In this document: positions 22,143 through 34,353 of the stretch, one piece after another
Position numbering within the stretch: position 1 is the stretch's first letter
Layout of the letters: every line of letters starts with the position of its first letter
Source: Isoetes taiwanensis
Lineage: Eukaryota; Streptophyta; Lycopodiopsida; Isoetales; Isoetaceae
Direction of reading: 5' to 3'
Assembly: GCA_021234155.1 (NCBI GenBank)
Contig: JAJEKV010000078.1
Location: 2,972,978 to 3,036,977, forward strand
Length of the DNA stretch: 64,000 bases
Notes under the pieces: generated by a model
The model's database searches: none
Told to the model about the DNA's origin: nothing
What the model saw: the letters and a program-made list of their open reading frames with translations, nothing else
Program-made: the position numbers and the translations under genes

Positions 22143-22720
22143 TGACCAAGAGCAAAGATCGCCTGTGGTGCCCTCCCTCTTTGATCCGGGCGCGCAGATC
22201 CTCTTGATGATGCCGGCCTCCCGGTACCTCTTTCAAAGATCGGATTCTCTTCGTGCTCTCGTTTAAACCATGGCTACCTCGTGGTTCCTCACAACCTTCT
22301 CGAGAACATATGAACTATGAAAGGAGGGCAAGATTTTATGTCCATGGAAGCCATAGCGGAGTCCGAGAATTGAATTGGGAAGAATGCAATCGAGTGTTAG
22401 TTTGGGGGCCAATTGCTTCAAATCGGCATTGAATTCGTTTCAAATTGGCATGTTTCGGTATTTTCTCCAAAGACGGACGCGGGTCATCCAAAGGCACCAG
22501 AATGGTCACCCGTGGCACGGCGGTGCTTGGGACCTCCACCCACGCCGAGGCCAATGCATGCACGCATTGATGGATGCCGGTGTCTCATTGACGGAACCCC
22601 ACATAATGACACCTGGCCACAAGATGACGGTACATAGACGCGGATACCCATGGCAGCATGACGATAAGCCGCGAAGGGACGGGGGGCTGACCGGTGCTCC
22701 GAGGTGGGGTCATGGCAGAG
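22143..22720. other. Upstream region of pogo-like transposase, copy 1
   Basis: GC-rich stretch between the transposase start and the right inverted repeat, where promoter and 5' untranslated sequence are expected. No specific promoter motif identified. Open frames here are on both strands and not recognised. Counterpart at 49729-50310. Confidence 0.4.
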
Positions 22721-22733
22721 GGCGACCATACCC
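22721..22733 (-). repeat. Right terminal inverted repeat of pogo-like element
   Basis: Reverse complement of the left repeat, followed by TA at 22734-22735. Confidence 0.85.
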
Positions 22734-22792
22734 TAATGGTCCCTTCTCCCTGAAAATTGCAACCGCTAATGCATTTCTTGGCGTAAAAGAGT

Positions 22793-23845
22793 AAGATGAT
22801 GGAAAGGATCAATGGTAGCAGACGACTTTGCCATAGAAAAGACAAGACTGCCTGAAATTGTTCGTCGCCATCGTCTACCCATACCACATATGGCCTAATA
22901 ACAACAAGTGCCCAATACTGCCGAACGTTAGTAACATGCTTGTTAGTTCATACATATGTGGTGCACTTCATAGTTGGTAGGCATCCAATAATAAATGTAT
23001 ATGCCAATCACCAAACGTGACTATACCTCTTGCATATGAATAGATGCTTGAGTTGCTTGCAAATAGACAGCTCGAGTTGCTTTCAAAGATATGGTGTTTG
23101 CCATAATAATGTTCAAGTCATAGCTTTTCTCCTTTTCAAAATTTTTCTTTTCCCAGTTTTCACATAATATTAAAACAGTCCATGTGTTACATCATAGTAA
23201 ATGATGGCTCTACTTGTATCCATTTAAGATTCCCAAAACTCAAGAAAGATCTGGTGGCCAGGCATTCTCCTAGGCTCTGATTCCATGGATAAAGGGAAAA
23301 ATCAAGGTAAAATATGATAATGATGCCTAAGGACTCACTACAAGCAATGATGAGATTATGGCCTTTCAATGAGTTACAATGACATGAAATTATCAGAACC
23401 AAGTGCAAAAAGTATGAACACATGCCTAAGGAAAAGAAGAGAGGTTGGGACCATCAATTCTCATCTATGCAATGCGTGAATTGGCTGTGCTACACTATAT
23501 GCCAAAACAGACACATGATAAAACAAACAAATCCAAGCTTCAGTTCATTTCGTGCTCAAATATACATAAGCAAGCAAAACCTAGAAGATTAAGCTGACAT
23601 AGCATCAAGTGTGAAAACATGTGATAATCAGTTTTCAAATGTTTATGGAAATTGACATGAATGGAACAAGAAGATGGACTTCTTGGACAAAAAATACCAC
23701 CTCTGGATTGGTACGAGAGCCACAGTCAAGGTTGTAGCTTTTAAGATTTGCCCAGGTTATGCAATTTTAACAGTTTCCAGAATTTGCATCATCATTCAAT
23801 CTACTTGAATAATTCATCTTCTCTTTCCTAATGCCAGCATGTCGG
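22793..23845. other. Unassigned AT-rich DNA, copy 2 start
   Basis: Counterpart of 1-1085. It retains about 30 bases (22859-22888 region) that are missing in copy 1. No gene recognised. Confidence 0.45.
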
Positions 23846-23849
23846 AGGT

Positions 23850-25271
23850 TTCAAACTGTTATCTTCTTAGCAAGTGCTGGATTCCCACTAGTAAGTCTAC
23901 GAGCGTAATCTGCCATCGAGGATGCCTCTACAGCATAGACATGCTTTGCTCCAGCCAAATAACCAGGAAAAAATGGTCTGATGAGAGCGTAATACCATGA
24001 TATATCCAAAGTGCAGTAAGTCATAGGTAATGTTCTGGCTAATGATTCCAATGCGAGGGCTGTTATCCTGCCAAGCCTTCACCCAGCAAAACACAACGAG
24101 AAAAGCCTTTGCCTGATGAACAGATACATACATAATTTGGTCATTTATAATAGCCTTTCTAAATGCCCCTGCCTCGACAAAGTGGAGTAACAGCATATTC
24201 GTTGACATCGCCTTCATTTTATCAGCCAAATAAAAGGATTATATGCATAAGACAAGCCAGCAATTGAAAACCATTGTCTTCCACACCAAAGCCCCACATT
24301 TCTTAGTTTCTTAGCCACCCTGAAGCTTATGATTACTTTGAAGTTGACCAGTACATTAGAGGAGAAAGCAGTCTTTTCAAAATACTTACCAAACTTCAAC
24401 ATGTATCTTAAAAAACTTAGGATTGTAAGATGCTGCATAGACAGCTAAATTATGATATGGCACTTGAGAAAGAACTATAGCACCTGTGAGAGCTGTTTAC
24501 TGCAAGAAGGGGGCATTTGAGCACGTGCTTTCTATCTTAAACCGCATGCCATCCTGTTGCTTGAGCAGATTATTCAGTAATTTTGGAGATAAACTATCAC
24601 ACCTTTGTTCCATAAAGCTTACCTCCCTCAACATCTAAAGCTTTTTCCTCTTCAATTAACTGCTTGTGAAGTAAAGATGAAACTTTCCAAAAAAAAGAGA
24701 ATTGCGCATGCAAGAGCCACACAGATTCATATTGTTCTTTGTAACACCCATCTTTCTAAATGTAACTGTATTTAATCGTCCAGTTTTTGTACATAATTGT
24801 CCACTTTTCTACAGAAAGACGTATAACAAACAAATACCTGCTGCAAACAAAGAAAGAAACCATTGTTCCAGCACCCACGCCAACTACTACACATCCCTAA
24901 AAATCTGCACTGTTCTCCATGATTGCTGCATAATATGTTCCTGTAGAACCCCAATAATGCTTGATAACTTGGAACACCTACTAATGACACCACCAGAGCA
25001 ATAGAAAAGAAGCTATTACAAAATCATATCTAGTATCTAATACTCCTTTCTAATAGAAATGATATTCCAAAAGCAGCAAACTGGCCCAACCTGTCCGTGA
25101 TATAAACTTGGAGCATGTTTTGCTAATGAAGAAGCTGCTATAATAATGAAAATACATTTTTGCACATGCTGATTCTATCTTCTTGTCGAACTTGTTCTTG
25201 TTCGCTCCATTACTAATGTACCATTTCCCTTTGACCTCATTTATAAAACCAAGATGCCTCGTGGTACACAT
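23850..25271 (-). pseudogene. CARM1 (PRMT4) relic: PRMT4/CARM1-like relic, copy 2
   Basis: Same three blocks as in copy 1, with the same in-frame stop after ADF and the same one-base shift before LLHQQNMLQ. Block 3 is the best preserved of the three copies and reads GAKHVYAVEASSMADYARRL then TSGNPALAKKITV, very close to functional plant CARM1, before a stop. Post-methyltransferase-fold sequence is missing. It cannot encode an active enzyme. Confidence 0.85.
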
Positions 25272-26195
25272 GCATGAAATCTATAAAATTGCATAATGAC
25301 TTATATAACTTGCTAAAAGAGTTGACCAAGGGCTTGAAGAACAATGTGAAGATGTCCGTATGCAAACATAAGATTAACAAGGTTTGAAACAAAAAGATAC
25401 AGAATGTAAAATGTAACAAGCTTTTTATACGAGACCTGTAGTTGTGCCATTACTATTTTAAATCCTCCATTGCTTTGCCAAAAGCATTGTTCATGTCAAT
25501 GGATTTGAAACCTAGCTTAAAAAGTCTTTGGATAGGATAGCTTTTACAAGTCAATCGAGTTAGTATCTTGTCACAAAATTTTCTAAGAAATAACTGCTGT
25601 CATAAGCCTGCTATAATAATACTGTACATCATACATTATGTAAAGCCTAAGTTTGTCAATGGCAGCTATAACATATATACATCCCATTAATGACTTGTCT
25701 AGCTTCACATGTTAGAAGCATGTTTATCTAGAACCTGAATCAACCTCTTTTTTGTATTGTCCACCACAATCCAAATTTGAAGAGTAGGGCTCACTTTGGA
25801 GAACTGCGCGAAAGAAAAGCTTTTTGTCAAAAAGCTTCCAACCATTCTTGTCATGCAGACCGTCCTTCTTCCTGGAATTTATAGCCTATCAACAACAGAC
25901 CTGAAGGTTAAAAACAACTAATTTATGCAAGGAATTTCACAACAGTCCATTTAACCAGGCAGAATGTTAATGACAATAGTAATGTGACGAATTGGAATGA
26001 AGCTAAGCATAATGGGAAGAAATTGAACCAGACAGCCCATCGCAAATGCCTTCTGCGGGAGCTGAACCTAAAGGAAATCTCTGGCAGGCAGGGCAATAAT
26101 ACATGTTTCTTTGTCTACATCAGAGTCTGTTTCTGGCAGAGTCTACACACCCTAGGCCTAGGTCTTTTTTGGCTAGGCCTAGTTCTTGCAATACG
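25272..26195. other. Unassigned DNA between CARM1 relic and SINE, copy 2
   Basis: Counterpart of 2461-3398 with the same unrecognised minus-strand stretches and the CTAGGCCTAG palindromes shortened. Nothing further can be assigned. Confidence 0.4.
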
Positions 26196-26199
26196 GTTC

Positions 26200-26421
26200 T
26201 GGTAAAAAAAATGAAGTTGGAGTTGTGAGGTTTCGATCCTCAGACCTCTTGATTTCCACGATGTCGGTAAAAAAAATGAAGTTGGAGTTGTGAGGTTTCG
26301 ATCCTCAGACCTCTTGATTTCCACGATGTCGGCAATCGCTCTTGAGGCATCGTGGGGTTTCGATCCTCAAGCCTTTTGCTTCCAAAGATGGCACAAGCAC
26401 TCTTCCACCGAGCTACAACCC
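26200..26421 (-). repeat. SINE-like tandem tRNA modules, copy 2 (three modules)
   Basis: As in copy 1, but the outer module plus its A-rich leader (66 bases) is present twice in a row, at about 26203-26268 and 26269-26334. The two runs are virtually identical, so this is a recent expansion or an assembly slip. Confidence 0.6.
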
Positions 26422-27665
26422 CAATTAGTGTTTAATTATTTGCAATCAAATTATAATAACCCCAATTAATATTAGTTTAATATTAATAATAGACTTCATG
26501 TCTTCAAGGCATTGTAGTGATTCTACATCCTCCTCTACCTAAAGATTTGCCTTCTATTTATTTATTACAAGCTCCAAATCCATCGAATAAACTCCAAGCT
26601 CCTAATGGCACTCGATGCTTCTTACGTAAGTAGACGGGATTTTACACGCGGCTTTTTTTGCATGCCACCGGATTTTTTTTGAATGTCATCACATGTTATA
26701 GATATGTATTTTGAACAGTGGTTAAACACATTATACCAAGCCAGATAGCATTACTAGTGCCTTCCACTTCTACATTAGATGTTTGTTAGAGATAAGTGGT
26801 GAATTACACTTCATGATCGATTCCACACACTATCTTACAAGGATCTCGTTGTTCCTTTCTTCTTAAGTGTTATTCTCTTTTTGGTGGTTCTATATTAGGT
26901 GTAACATTGTCTAAGTATGAAGGAAGGTGGGAAAACATCCAGATCAATATCATCAAGAATGGACATTTTGTATTATATTAGAGATTAAACTAGCAATAAG
27001 GCAAGCTTGGGAAAAGGGTTATATGGAAAAGAAGAACATGCAAATGAAGGAAAGGAAAGTAAAACTAGCAAAGAGGCCGTGCATAAACATGCGGAGATAT
27101 CAAATAGGTACATTTATCGTAAGGTGTATTCCTAAGATATACCCATGAGATACCATAAACTATTATTCAGCTGAAAATCATAAGGAAACTGAAGACAACT
27201 TTTTTTGTAAAAATAGGTGTTGCCACACTAGAAGTTGCCATTAATGCTATTATATTACTTAGGACTTTGGTGTTTGCATGAGTCAAGGTTTGAAATGGCG
27301 GATCTTTATCCTCCTTAATTGCTAGGTTGCTTGTTTTGAAGGTATAAGAATAAGAAGTGATAAGAAGGGTTATGTAGTTATCTCAAGATGTGTTTTAAGT
27401 GTTTCTTCAAAGGCACTTTTTTATTTGTAATATTAAGAAATTTATGCCTTGGTCACCGCAAACATTTCTCTTTCCCAGCCTTTTATATGCACTCAGAATT
27501 TTATTTGGATCATATTTATATGCACTCAGAATTTTATTTGGATCATATGATAATTCAAGAACATGTTGAAATTGAACACACAATCGCTGTCATATGGTCT
27601 CGCGGTCTATGATAGATGGGTGTTGTTTGAAGTACCATGAGTCTCCCATTTTGGCGATTTCCTTC
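26422..27665. other. Unassigned AT-rich DNA, copy 2
   Basis: Counterpart of 3552-4826. It holds the dispersed repeat (26825-27150) and a private 33-bp direct tandem duplication at about 27485-27550 (TATATGCACTCAGAATTTTA start, twice in a row). No gene recognised. Confidence 0.4.
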
Positions 27666-27708
27666 TATTCTATTCTTTTACCTTTCTTTCTTTTTCTTTT
27701 TCTTTTTT

Positions 27709-27920
27709 ACCACTCGAGGACACAGTGGGTTTTAGCCCAATGGGGATTGCCCGCTACCGCTGGCCCCGAAAGAACCGAAAGCACTAGACCACCACCGCAG
27801 TGGGCTTTATTGTCCATTCTTTATTCTCGAACCACCCAGTGGTTGTCACCGGGTGGGGGTCATCTACAACCCGCTGGTTTGACCACTAGACCACCACCGT
27901 GGTAGGATTTTTTGTCCATT
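27709..27920 (-). repeat. Dimeric tRNA-derived SINE, copy 2
   Basis: Same two-module SINE at the same place in the Helitron relic. Several CTG/CAG sites differ from copies 1 and 3, and the flanking GTCCATTCTTT is duplicated on the right at about 27914-27935. Confidence 0.68.
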
Positions 27921-27939
27921 CTTTTTGTCCATTCTTTGT

Positions 27940-28990
27940 TGTGTTAGATTACTATTGATTAAATGGAGGGATTCATTGAAGGCAATCGCTCATCGCTTGA
28001 TGTTTGTCTAGTACGCCAATGCTCATGGGTACTTGGAACCTAATCCATAGCTCCATCACTGACCTTGGTCGAGTAGTGATATAGCAAAAAGAAAATATGG
28101 TTGTTTAGGACTCAATGACGAGAAAACGGCCCCTCCATGACTAGTGTTGCTTCATTATATGTCGTGAGCAACCCTTTGCTTTTTGCAGTCGTTGATATGT
28201 CCCATGACGCTGATCATTAACGATCTTTAGCTCGCTCCATGACCTTACATGGTGGAGGAACAAAATTTGCCGCAGTAGATGCCTCACCGACGCTTAGCGT
28301 AAGCAAACGTATTCTACATACTAATCGTTGTCTTAAACTTTTCCTCACAATGTTTTTTGTAAATCCGTCCTGTTCTTGTTCTATGTAAGATTCGATTTCA
28401 GATATTGATGCCAGACTATATATTGTCAATGTATATTGTTCATAGTATTGAATATATGTAAGTGTATCAAATACCGATCAAGATGTCGTGAAGAAGTATC
28501 TGGCCTAATAATGACCTCGCCCGAATGTAAAGGGTGAAGAGGTAGGCATTTAACAGCCAGGGACTTGTTTGTTTTATATGACATTATTCTCCCCGATGCC
28601 TTTATGGCGTAAGAATAGCGTGCCTTTTAAGTATTCACCTAGCTCATTCCTATTACTTGATCCGGCAGGTTTGTCCTTGAGAATTGTGTGCGCATACCGC
28701 CTTGCACGGATTTGTATTCTCGTTATCAACGCCTCACCGGGTTATGGACCGATGATGGTTCCGAACTATATGCCTCTCTCGAAGTTATCCAAATCTAGTC
28801 AGATCAAACCCCTTATATATGTAGCTATGTAAATAAGAAAAAGACGTGCATGGTGGATGCGACGCCAACCATAATACGGCAATCAAGTTCATGGAGAAAA
28901 AATGCATTATACGACTATCCATGCATCGCTCTCTACTCCTCCTCCTCAGATTGCACGTAGCCCTTTGAATCAAGATGCCGGGAGAGAATA
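27940..28990 (-). pseudogene. Helitron Rep/helicase relic, copy 2
   Basis: Counterpart of the copy 1 relic and more fragmented in frame. Between 28650 and 28800 many CTG/CAG sites of copies 1 and 3 read CG or CCG here, so part of the damage may be technical. Confidence 0.68.
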
Positions 28991-28999
28991 ATGGTGTTG

Positions 29000-31345
29000 T
29001 GACTCGCGGTGGATTAATGTGCGATGTAATTCTCGGTTAGAACTGAACCGAGTATGCAAAGGATAGTTTGAGAGTGTGGAGGGTCGAGATCATGCGTAAG
29101 GTACCTGCACCGGGTAGCTATCCAAATGAGCCCCCCAAACACTTGTTGTGGAGGGGATTGTGATTTTGCATTACGTAATCGGCCAGAAGGCATCACAACA
29201 TTGAGGATAAATTTAATCTCACCCTATTTATATAGCCCTAATAAGAGAGGCAAGAAACAAGGTGCTGCCCAGAACGATAGCCATTTTGTGCACCACCTTA
29301 AATTAGAAAGTCCCATCGATCGCACACTTTTGGGCTTTAATCAACTAACTCAGTAGTTCGTGGTTTCCTTTTATGGGTAATTCTTAAGGGATAAACACAA
29401 TATATAGGGCAAATTGTATAATTTAGAGGTTAGCTAATGGTGGCAATTTTTCTTCTATATAGAACTTACTTTATACTACCCATGGCTAATTCACAAAAAG
29501 AGACTAAGCTATATAGCACATGCTTATTTCACCGCTAGATTTCCTACCATCTAATTTATCGATGAAAAGCAATCGAGCGAAAGTGAGCTTGTTGTGGGCA
29601 TGTTATATTAATTAGCTTGTTGTCCCTCATTGGTCAATGTGGCACTTTGGGGAGGGGATGGGTTTACAATTTTATCATGATTGTACACCGGGTCGTCAAC
29701 ACAAGCCTCAAGAGTATTGCAAAGCCAACTTATCTCTCCGTCTCCTCTTTACCGGTGTGTATATCTCTGGTATTTAACAATTCTTGTAGAATAGATGATA
29801 TTGCTAGGGCACCATATAAAATTCATTCATACTCTAAATTAAACAAGGAAATTCATTTCGTGTGACTCTATGATATCACTTGGTTAGAATTACATGGGTA
29901 AGATTTCATAAAGCATAAGTATTTCACATTCGTATTTGACATAAAATGAACGTGGACCTATGCTGCATTGATGACAACACAAATAATAAAAGAACGAAAA
30001 AGGTTGGAGCAATTCATATGATCACCGCTTGAACAAAGGAAAGTATGGCATGTCAATCGATGAAAGATATTGCCCTAAATGACATTACTCTTGGTTGGAA
30101 AGAAGGCCAGTGAATGTATCATATTTAATATGTTCTATACAATAAAAGTTTGAAATGGACTACATCTAGTAGTTTTACTTTTAATTCCTCAACGATCGGT
30201 GGAGATTGGCAACTCTGCAAAACATCCTGCTTATTGTACGGATGGTAATCCCTACATTGTGCATATGCATAAACAGATGAGTAACTAGAGACAACCATAA
30301 ACAAGAAAGGATCAAGTTAACTAACTAATAAGAGAGCTTTATTGAATCAAAGTCCTCTCTGGATGGGCTTAGCTAGTCTCTAATGTTGTTGGAGATTGCT
30401 TTGCATTCTCCTTGCCTCGTGGTACCCTCCGATTATTCTGAAATTTTTTTGTATAAGACGTAGATTAATGTCCTTGCTTTTTATCAAAAATGAGCTTGCC
30501 TCTGATTCCAACTCCTGTATCATTTGATGTGGTTGCCTAATAAGCACACTTCCTAAGCCTATTTTCACTGCAACTAAAGGAGATCCTCGAATCTATCCTT
30601 ACAATTTTGCATCTGTTGCATCTTCCCCAAGTACACAAGCAACCAGAAAAGGCTTTCAGAGCTTCAAAAATCGTGGGCCTCTTTATTTGCGGAAATCACT
30701 TTGCCCTCCTGGGTCCCCCCGAGGTGGTGGTGTTTTAGGTCGATGGCAAAACAAATGTGAAGATCAAAGCATTTGAATCAGACATTGTCTATGGGTTTAA
30801 CTTCCCGCCAGCCAAGGCTTTTTGTGTTGCCTCCACATAATAACCCCAAAGATTTTGATATTGTGATAAAGTAGTATAGTTGTTGGCAATCGAACCCACA
30901 TTTAGAGAATCGGCCATTTTCAAACTCAATTTTTTAAATAAAATGATAAACCGCATGTATAGTTCTCATTTAGAACACCAGGCCCATGTACCATTCAATT
31001 ATTTTAATAGTGCACCATTCAATTACTTTTAATTTCTCGGGTTGACATTTACAACTTGGAAAGTTCAAAACTTGCTATGTTCGACGAGCTGCAAGGTTGA
31101 CAAGTTACGTGTTGTTGCCACAACCTACAAAGAGTTATGAAATTTTTGGATTCTTCGTTCTCTCACAAGATTTCATTTGTTGTATCTCGGCTTTGGATAA
31201 GTGTAACGATCTTGCACCTCTATAAGGAGAGGTGGGAGTGCATCTTGCATCTCCTCTGTTGGCCTTCTCCGATCTGCGCCATCCTCAAATGCCCCTTTTA
31301 TTAAACTTTAAAACCCTCATTTTGATTTCAAATTATAAAGAGCTT
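29000..31345. other. Unassigned AT-rich DNA, copy 2
   Basis: Counterpart of 6245-8560, including the conserved unrecognised minus-strand stretch at 30380-30568. It holds the start of the segment duplicated inside copy 2. Confidence 0.4.
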
Positions 31346-31355
31346 CTTGGTGAAA

Positions 31356-31535
31356 ATGGTTGTTGGACATGACATTAGTGGGCAAGTTGTTAGGAGCATG
31401 CATTATGCTAGTGATGAGCATGTAAGCAAGTTGACAACCCAAATTATTATCTTTAGTGTTTTAATTGTTATCTTCATGATATATTTCTCCGAATTGGTCC
31501 TACTATCTTTAGTGCTACTATCTTCATTGTTCTAA
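31356..31535 (+). CDS. Small ORF, copy 2 first member
   Basis: Same 59-codon frame with few amino-acid differences from copy 1 (for example DEHV in place of DAHV). It gives no more functional information than copy 1. Confidence 0.2.
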   Translation: MVVGHDISGQVVRSMHYASDEHVSKLTTQIIIFSVLIVIFMIYFSELVLLSLVLLSSLF

Positions 31536-31581
31536 TTGTTATCTTCATGATATATCTCTCAGAGTTGGTCCTATGTCACTC

Positions 31582-31785
31582 TCACCCTCGCAGATATTCT
31601 TCCAATGTCCAACTGATCATTATATAGTATTCAAGTTGTGCATGCCATTCTTGTGCAATGATCTTCAATACATTGTTCCATTTGATTACATCCACAAGTG
31701 ACATGTAGTGATATAGGATATAGGATTGTTCCATTTCTGCGCATCCATGAAGGAACCAATTAGCTACAAGAGATTCTAAAGTCAT
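31582..31785 (-). pseudogene. PPR-protein-like fragment, copy 2 first member
   Basis: Open for 67 codons with LVANWFLHGCAEMEQ and VDVIKWNNVLKIIAQEWHAQ. It is the best frame of the four members. Only about two degenerate repeats remain. Confidence 0.4.
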
Positions 31786-32459
31786 CTATAAATTGTTCCT
31801 TTAGAAACTAGCCATAAGCTTCAATCCTACATTATCTCCATGCCTTGATTATCTTGTGTATTTTGGTCAACAAGAGAGACTTTTAACCAGAGATACAAAT
31901 TCCAACAATTCCAATTCTTTGCCCACCACAAACGGAGCTATTTTTGATACCGAACCCGATATTATCAAGTATGGGATATCACATTATTATCAATCTCTTT
32001 TATAATATGAGAAGGAAAGCACCAATATAATCTCCATTCATCCTATAGATCATGCCCGTAAACATAACCATCCTCCAATATCTAATCCGACCCTATTAAG
32101 CACTTGAGGCCATTAAGTTTACAGCTTCTACATCAACACCCTTGTATCTTTTCAATCTAGCAATGGCAGTAAGTCATAATCGAATAGAGATTTGAAAAGA
32201 GATGAAAATTTATTTGTTCCTGTGTGGTTAGTGATATTAACTCCTAAGTTGAAGAACAGCCACACAGCAAAGAACCATTTTCAACATAATAACGATTAAA
32301 AGAGAAACATAAACCTAGAAGTTCATTAGAATAGTTTCCCAACGCGTATCATTTGAAATGTAGTGCGATGAAGATCACAAAGGGTAGATCATGCCACGCT
32401 TCATAGAATATTATATCTGAATTTTGAAAGCCTTCATTTGATTAACTAGCAAGAGATTA

Positions 32460-33790
32460 TACCGCAGATTTTGCAGATCCACCGCTCCTTTACAAGGCCA
32501 TGTGCAAAGTGGTGGTTCTGCCAATTATAGCAGCGCTTCTTGAGGCGTATGCATGTACCGGTATATCCGATTCTACGTACACAATGTAATTTGTCGCTAA
32601 TGTTAACCATTGAAGCGAGAAAATTTAAAGGCCGCTTAATGAGAGGGCATAAGACAAGGAGAGTCCACCAAGCCGCTCAAAATTGTTAAAAGTTAAAAAC
32701 AAAGTTGAAATAGAAGAAAATGGATGTTAGAGAAATAAATTGCCTTACTTCACGCCCAGATTGCGTAACCATGAGCAAAGGCTTCAAACAGATAATATAA
32801 GAGTTTTTAAATTCAACAAGAAGTGCTACCCACTCATAAGCTATAAAAGTTTGAAGATTTACGTAACCATCAATGTCCATAGCTTGTAAAGCTTTTACCA
32901 CAAATATGCTCATTTTCAAAAGTCCAAATAGTTGTCACGCCAATGGCTATTTCAAGAGGCAAATATATAAATGGTATTTATTGAAAGTGGATTTTTTTAA
33001 GACCGATATATTTGACCTCCTTTTGCTTAAATATTGATAGCCATGTACCAGAGCCAATAAGGGCCCAAACCATTGAATGGCAATCATTATAACACTTTCC
33101 ACGCCACAATTGACATTGCAACCAAGATAGCAATAACATCAAATATTTAAAGAAATATAAATGCAAGGCGATTGGAATATCTATATACAATATGCTCATG
33201 TCTAATGAAGCCCCGAAAACCACATCCAATTAATTGTCAATAGTAAATCAATTCTATATTCTAGTATCATGGACACTAATTGAAAAATAATATACCCCTC
33301 GCTTAGGATTCTCGCCAATAGGTGTCGAATCAAATATAGACATAGGTGCACCGAACAAAGAATCCATAAAGCCGTAAAAGAAAGCCTTTGATGCTTTGAG
33401 GCCAAGAGATTTATATGATTTACTATGCACATGGACCAACCCTCCAAAGAAAAGAAATCAACGCATAAACAATTACTAACATTGGACTTAATCTTGAGTT
33501 CGATCGTTGCACAACTGTGGTTGCTTATCGCCCCGCCAATTACAAATATGATTTGTGCTACCAAAGCTAGAGTGAAAATTACACCCCTTGCTTATTCCTA
33601 CATAACTCATAAGTGATCTAACGCCCAAGCCACCCATTTCTTTTTCCTCATCCTTTGTTAATTGACTAACATCCACAGCTTGTATTGTGCACCTTCAGGA
33701 CATGTCTTTTGCATCATGAAAGACTTTTTCTTTGGCTTTAAAATATTTTCGGCTAAAGATGCATGCTCTCTTGCATTATTATGTGCATTC
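32460..33790 (-). pseudogene. ABCC transporter relic, TMD2, contiguous (copy 2)
   Basis: Here the exons stand in native order on one strand. From high to low coordinates: LTKDEEKEMGGLGVRSLMSY (33670-33600), the segment preceding TMD2; LASKHQRLSF in one frame and GLKASKAFFYGFMDSLFGAP in another, with SIFDSTPIGE (33440-33310); MSILYIDIPIALHLYF and VIAILAA-like sequence (33215-33060); YEWVALLVEF (32850); and LSLNDAQIF/PPLCTWPCKGT-type sequence (32640-32470). Both nucleotide-binding domains are absent. A one-base loss after VTWKVL is shared with every other copy. Living ABCC proteins pump glutathione conjugates and similar anions, often into the vacuole. Confidence 0.82.
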
Positions 33791-34353
33791 AGAAATGTCA
33801 CATTTTGTATAAGACGTAGATTAATGTCCTTGCTTTTTATCAAAAAACGAGCTTGCCTCTCCGATTCCAACTCAGATCATTTGAAGTGGTTGCCTAATAA
33901 GCACACTTCCTAGTCCTATTTTCATCGCAACTAAAGGAGATCCTCGAATCTATCCTTACAATTTTGCATCCGTTGCATCTTTTCCAAGCACACAAGCAAC
34001 CGTAAAAAGGCTTTCGTAGCTTCAAAAAACTGCGGGCCTTTTATCAGGAAATCACTTTGCCCTCCTCGGTCCCACGAGGTGGTGGTATTTCGTGTCGATG
34101 GCAAAACAAATGTGAAGATCAAAGCATTTGCATCGACATTGTCTATGGGTTTAACTTCCCGCCAAAGCCAAGACTTTTTGTGTTGCCTCCGACATAATAA
34201 CCTCAAGATTTTGATATTGTGATAAAGTAGTATAGTTGTTGGCAATCGACCCACATTTAGAGAATGGGCAAAGTTACTTCAAACTCAATTTTTTAAATAA
34301 AATGATAAACCGCATGTATAGTTCTCATTTACAACACCAGCCCATGTACCATT

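Larger units (their letters stand above)
18088..22733 (-). mobile_element. Pogo-like (Tc1/mariner) DNA transposon, copy 1
   Basis: Both ends carry the same 13-bp inverted repeat: GGGTATGGTCGCC at 18088-18100 and its reverse complement at 22721-22733. Each is flanked by TA (18086-18087 and 22734-22735), the target duplication typical of Tc1/mariner elements. The 4646-bp body is more GC-rich than its flanks and contains a DDE_1 transposase relic on the minus strand and a second transcription-unit-like region on the plus strand. The same insertion with the same flanks is in copy 2, so it predates the array. Confidence 0.85.
1..22792. repeat. Tandem array unit, copy 1
   Basis: The first bases of the window recur almost unchanged at 22793 and 50387, and order and orientation of parts are the same in each. 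Copy 1 is 22.8 kb. It carries, left to right, CARM1 relic, two SINE clusters, Helitron relic, PPR-like piece, ABCC exons on the minus strand, LTR plus gag, LINE tail, ABCC exons on the plus strand and the pogo-like element. A tandem repeat has no natural start; position 1 simply lies just right of where a pogo-like element ends in the other copies. Confidence 0.95.
30440..33803. repeat. Internal duplication in copy 2, first member
   Basis: The segment that begins with the KSKDINLRLIQ-encoding stretch (minus strand, 30480 region) occurs twice in copy 2: here and again from 33804. The join at about 33797-33806 runs from ABCC exon sequence straight into the middle of that stretch, with a short shared AT-rich run. 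This member includes the 3' ABCC exons and continues into the upstream ABCC exons. Confidence 0.85.

Noticed and set aside
22336-22794. Overlapping open frames of up to 139 codons on both strands right of the transposase
   Set aside because: GC-rich upstream DNA of the pogo-like element gives long frames by chance. None shows a domain, and they are broken or shifted in copy 2.
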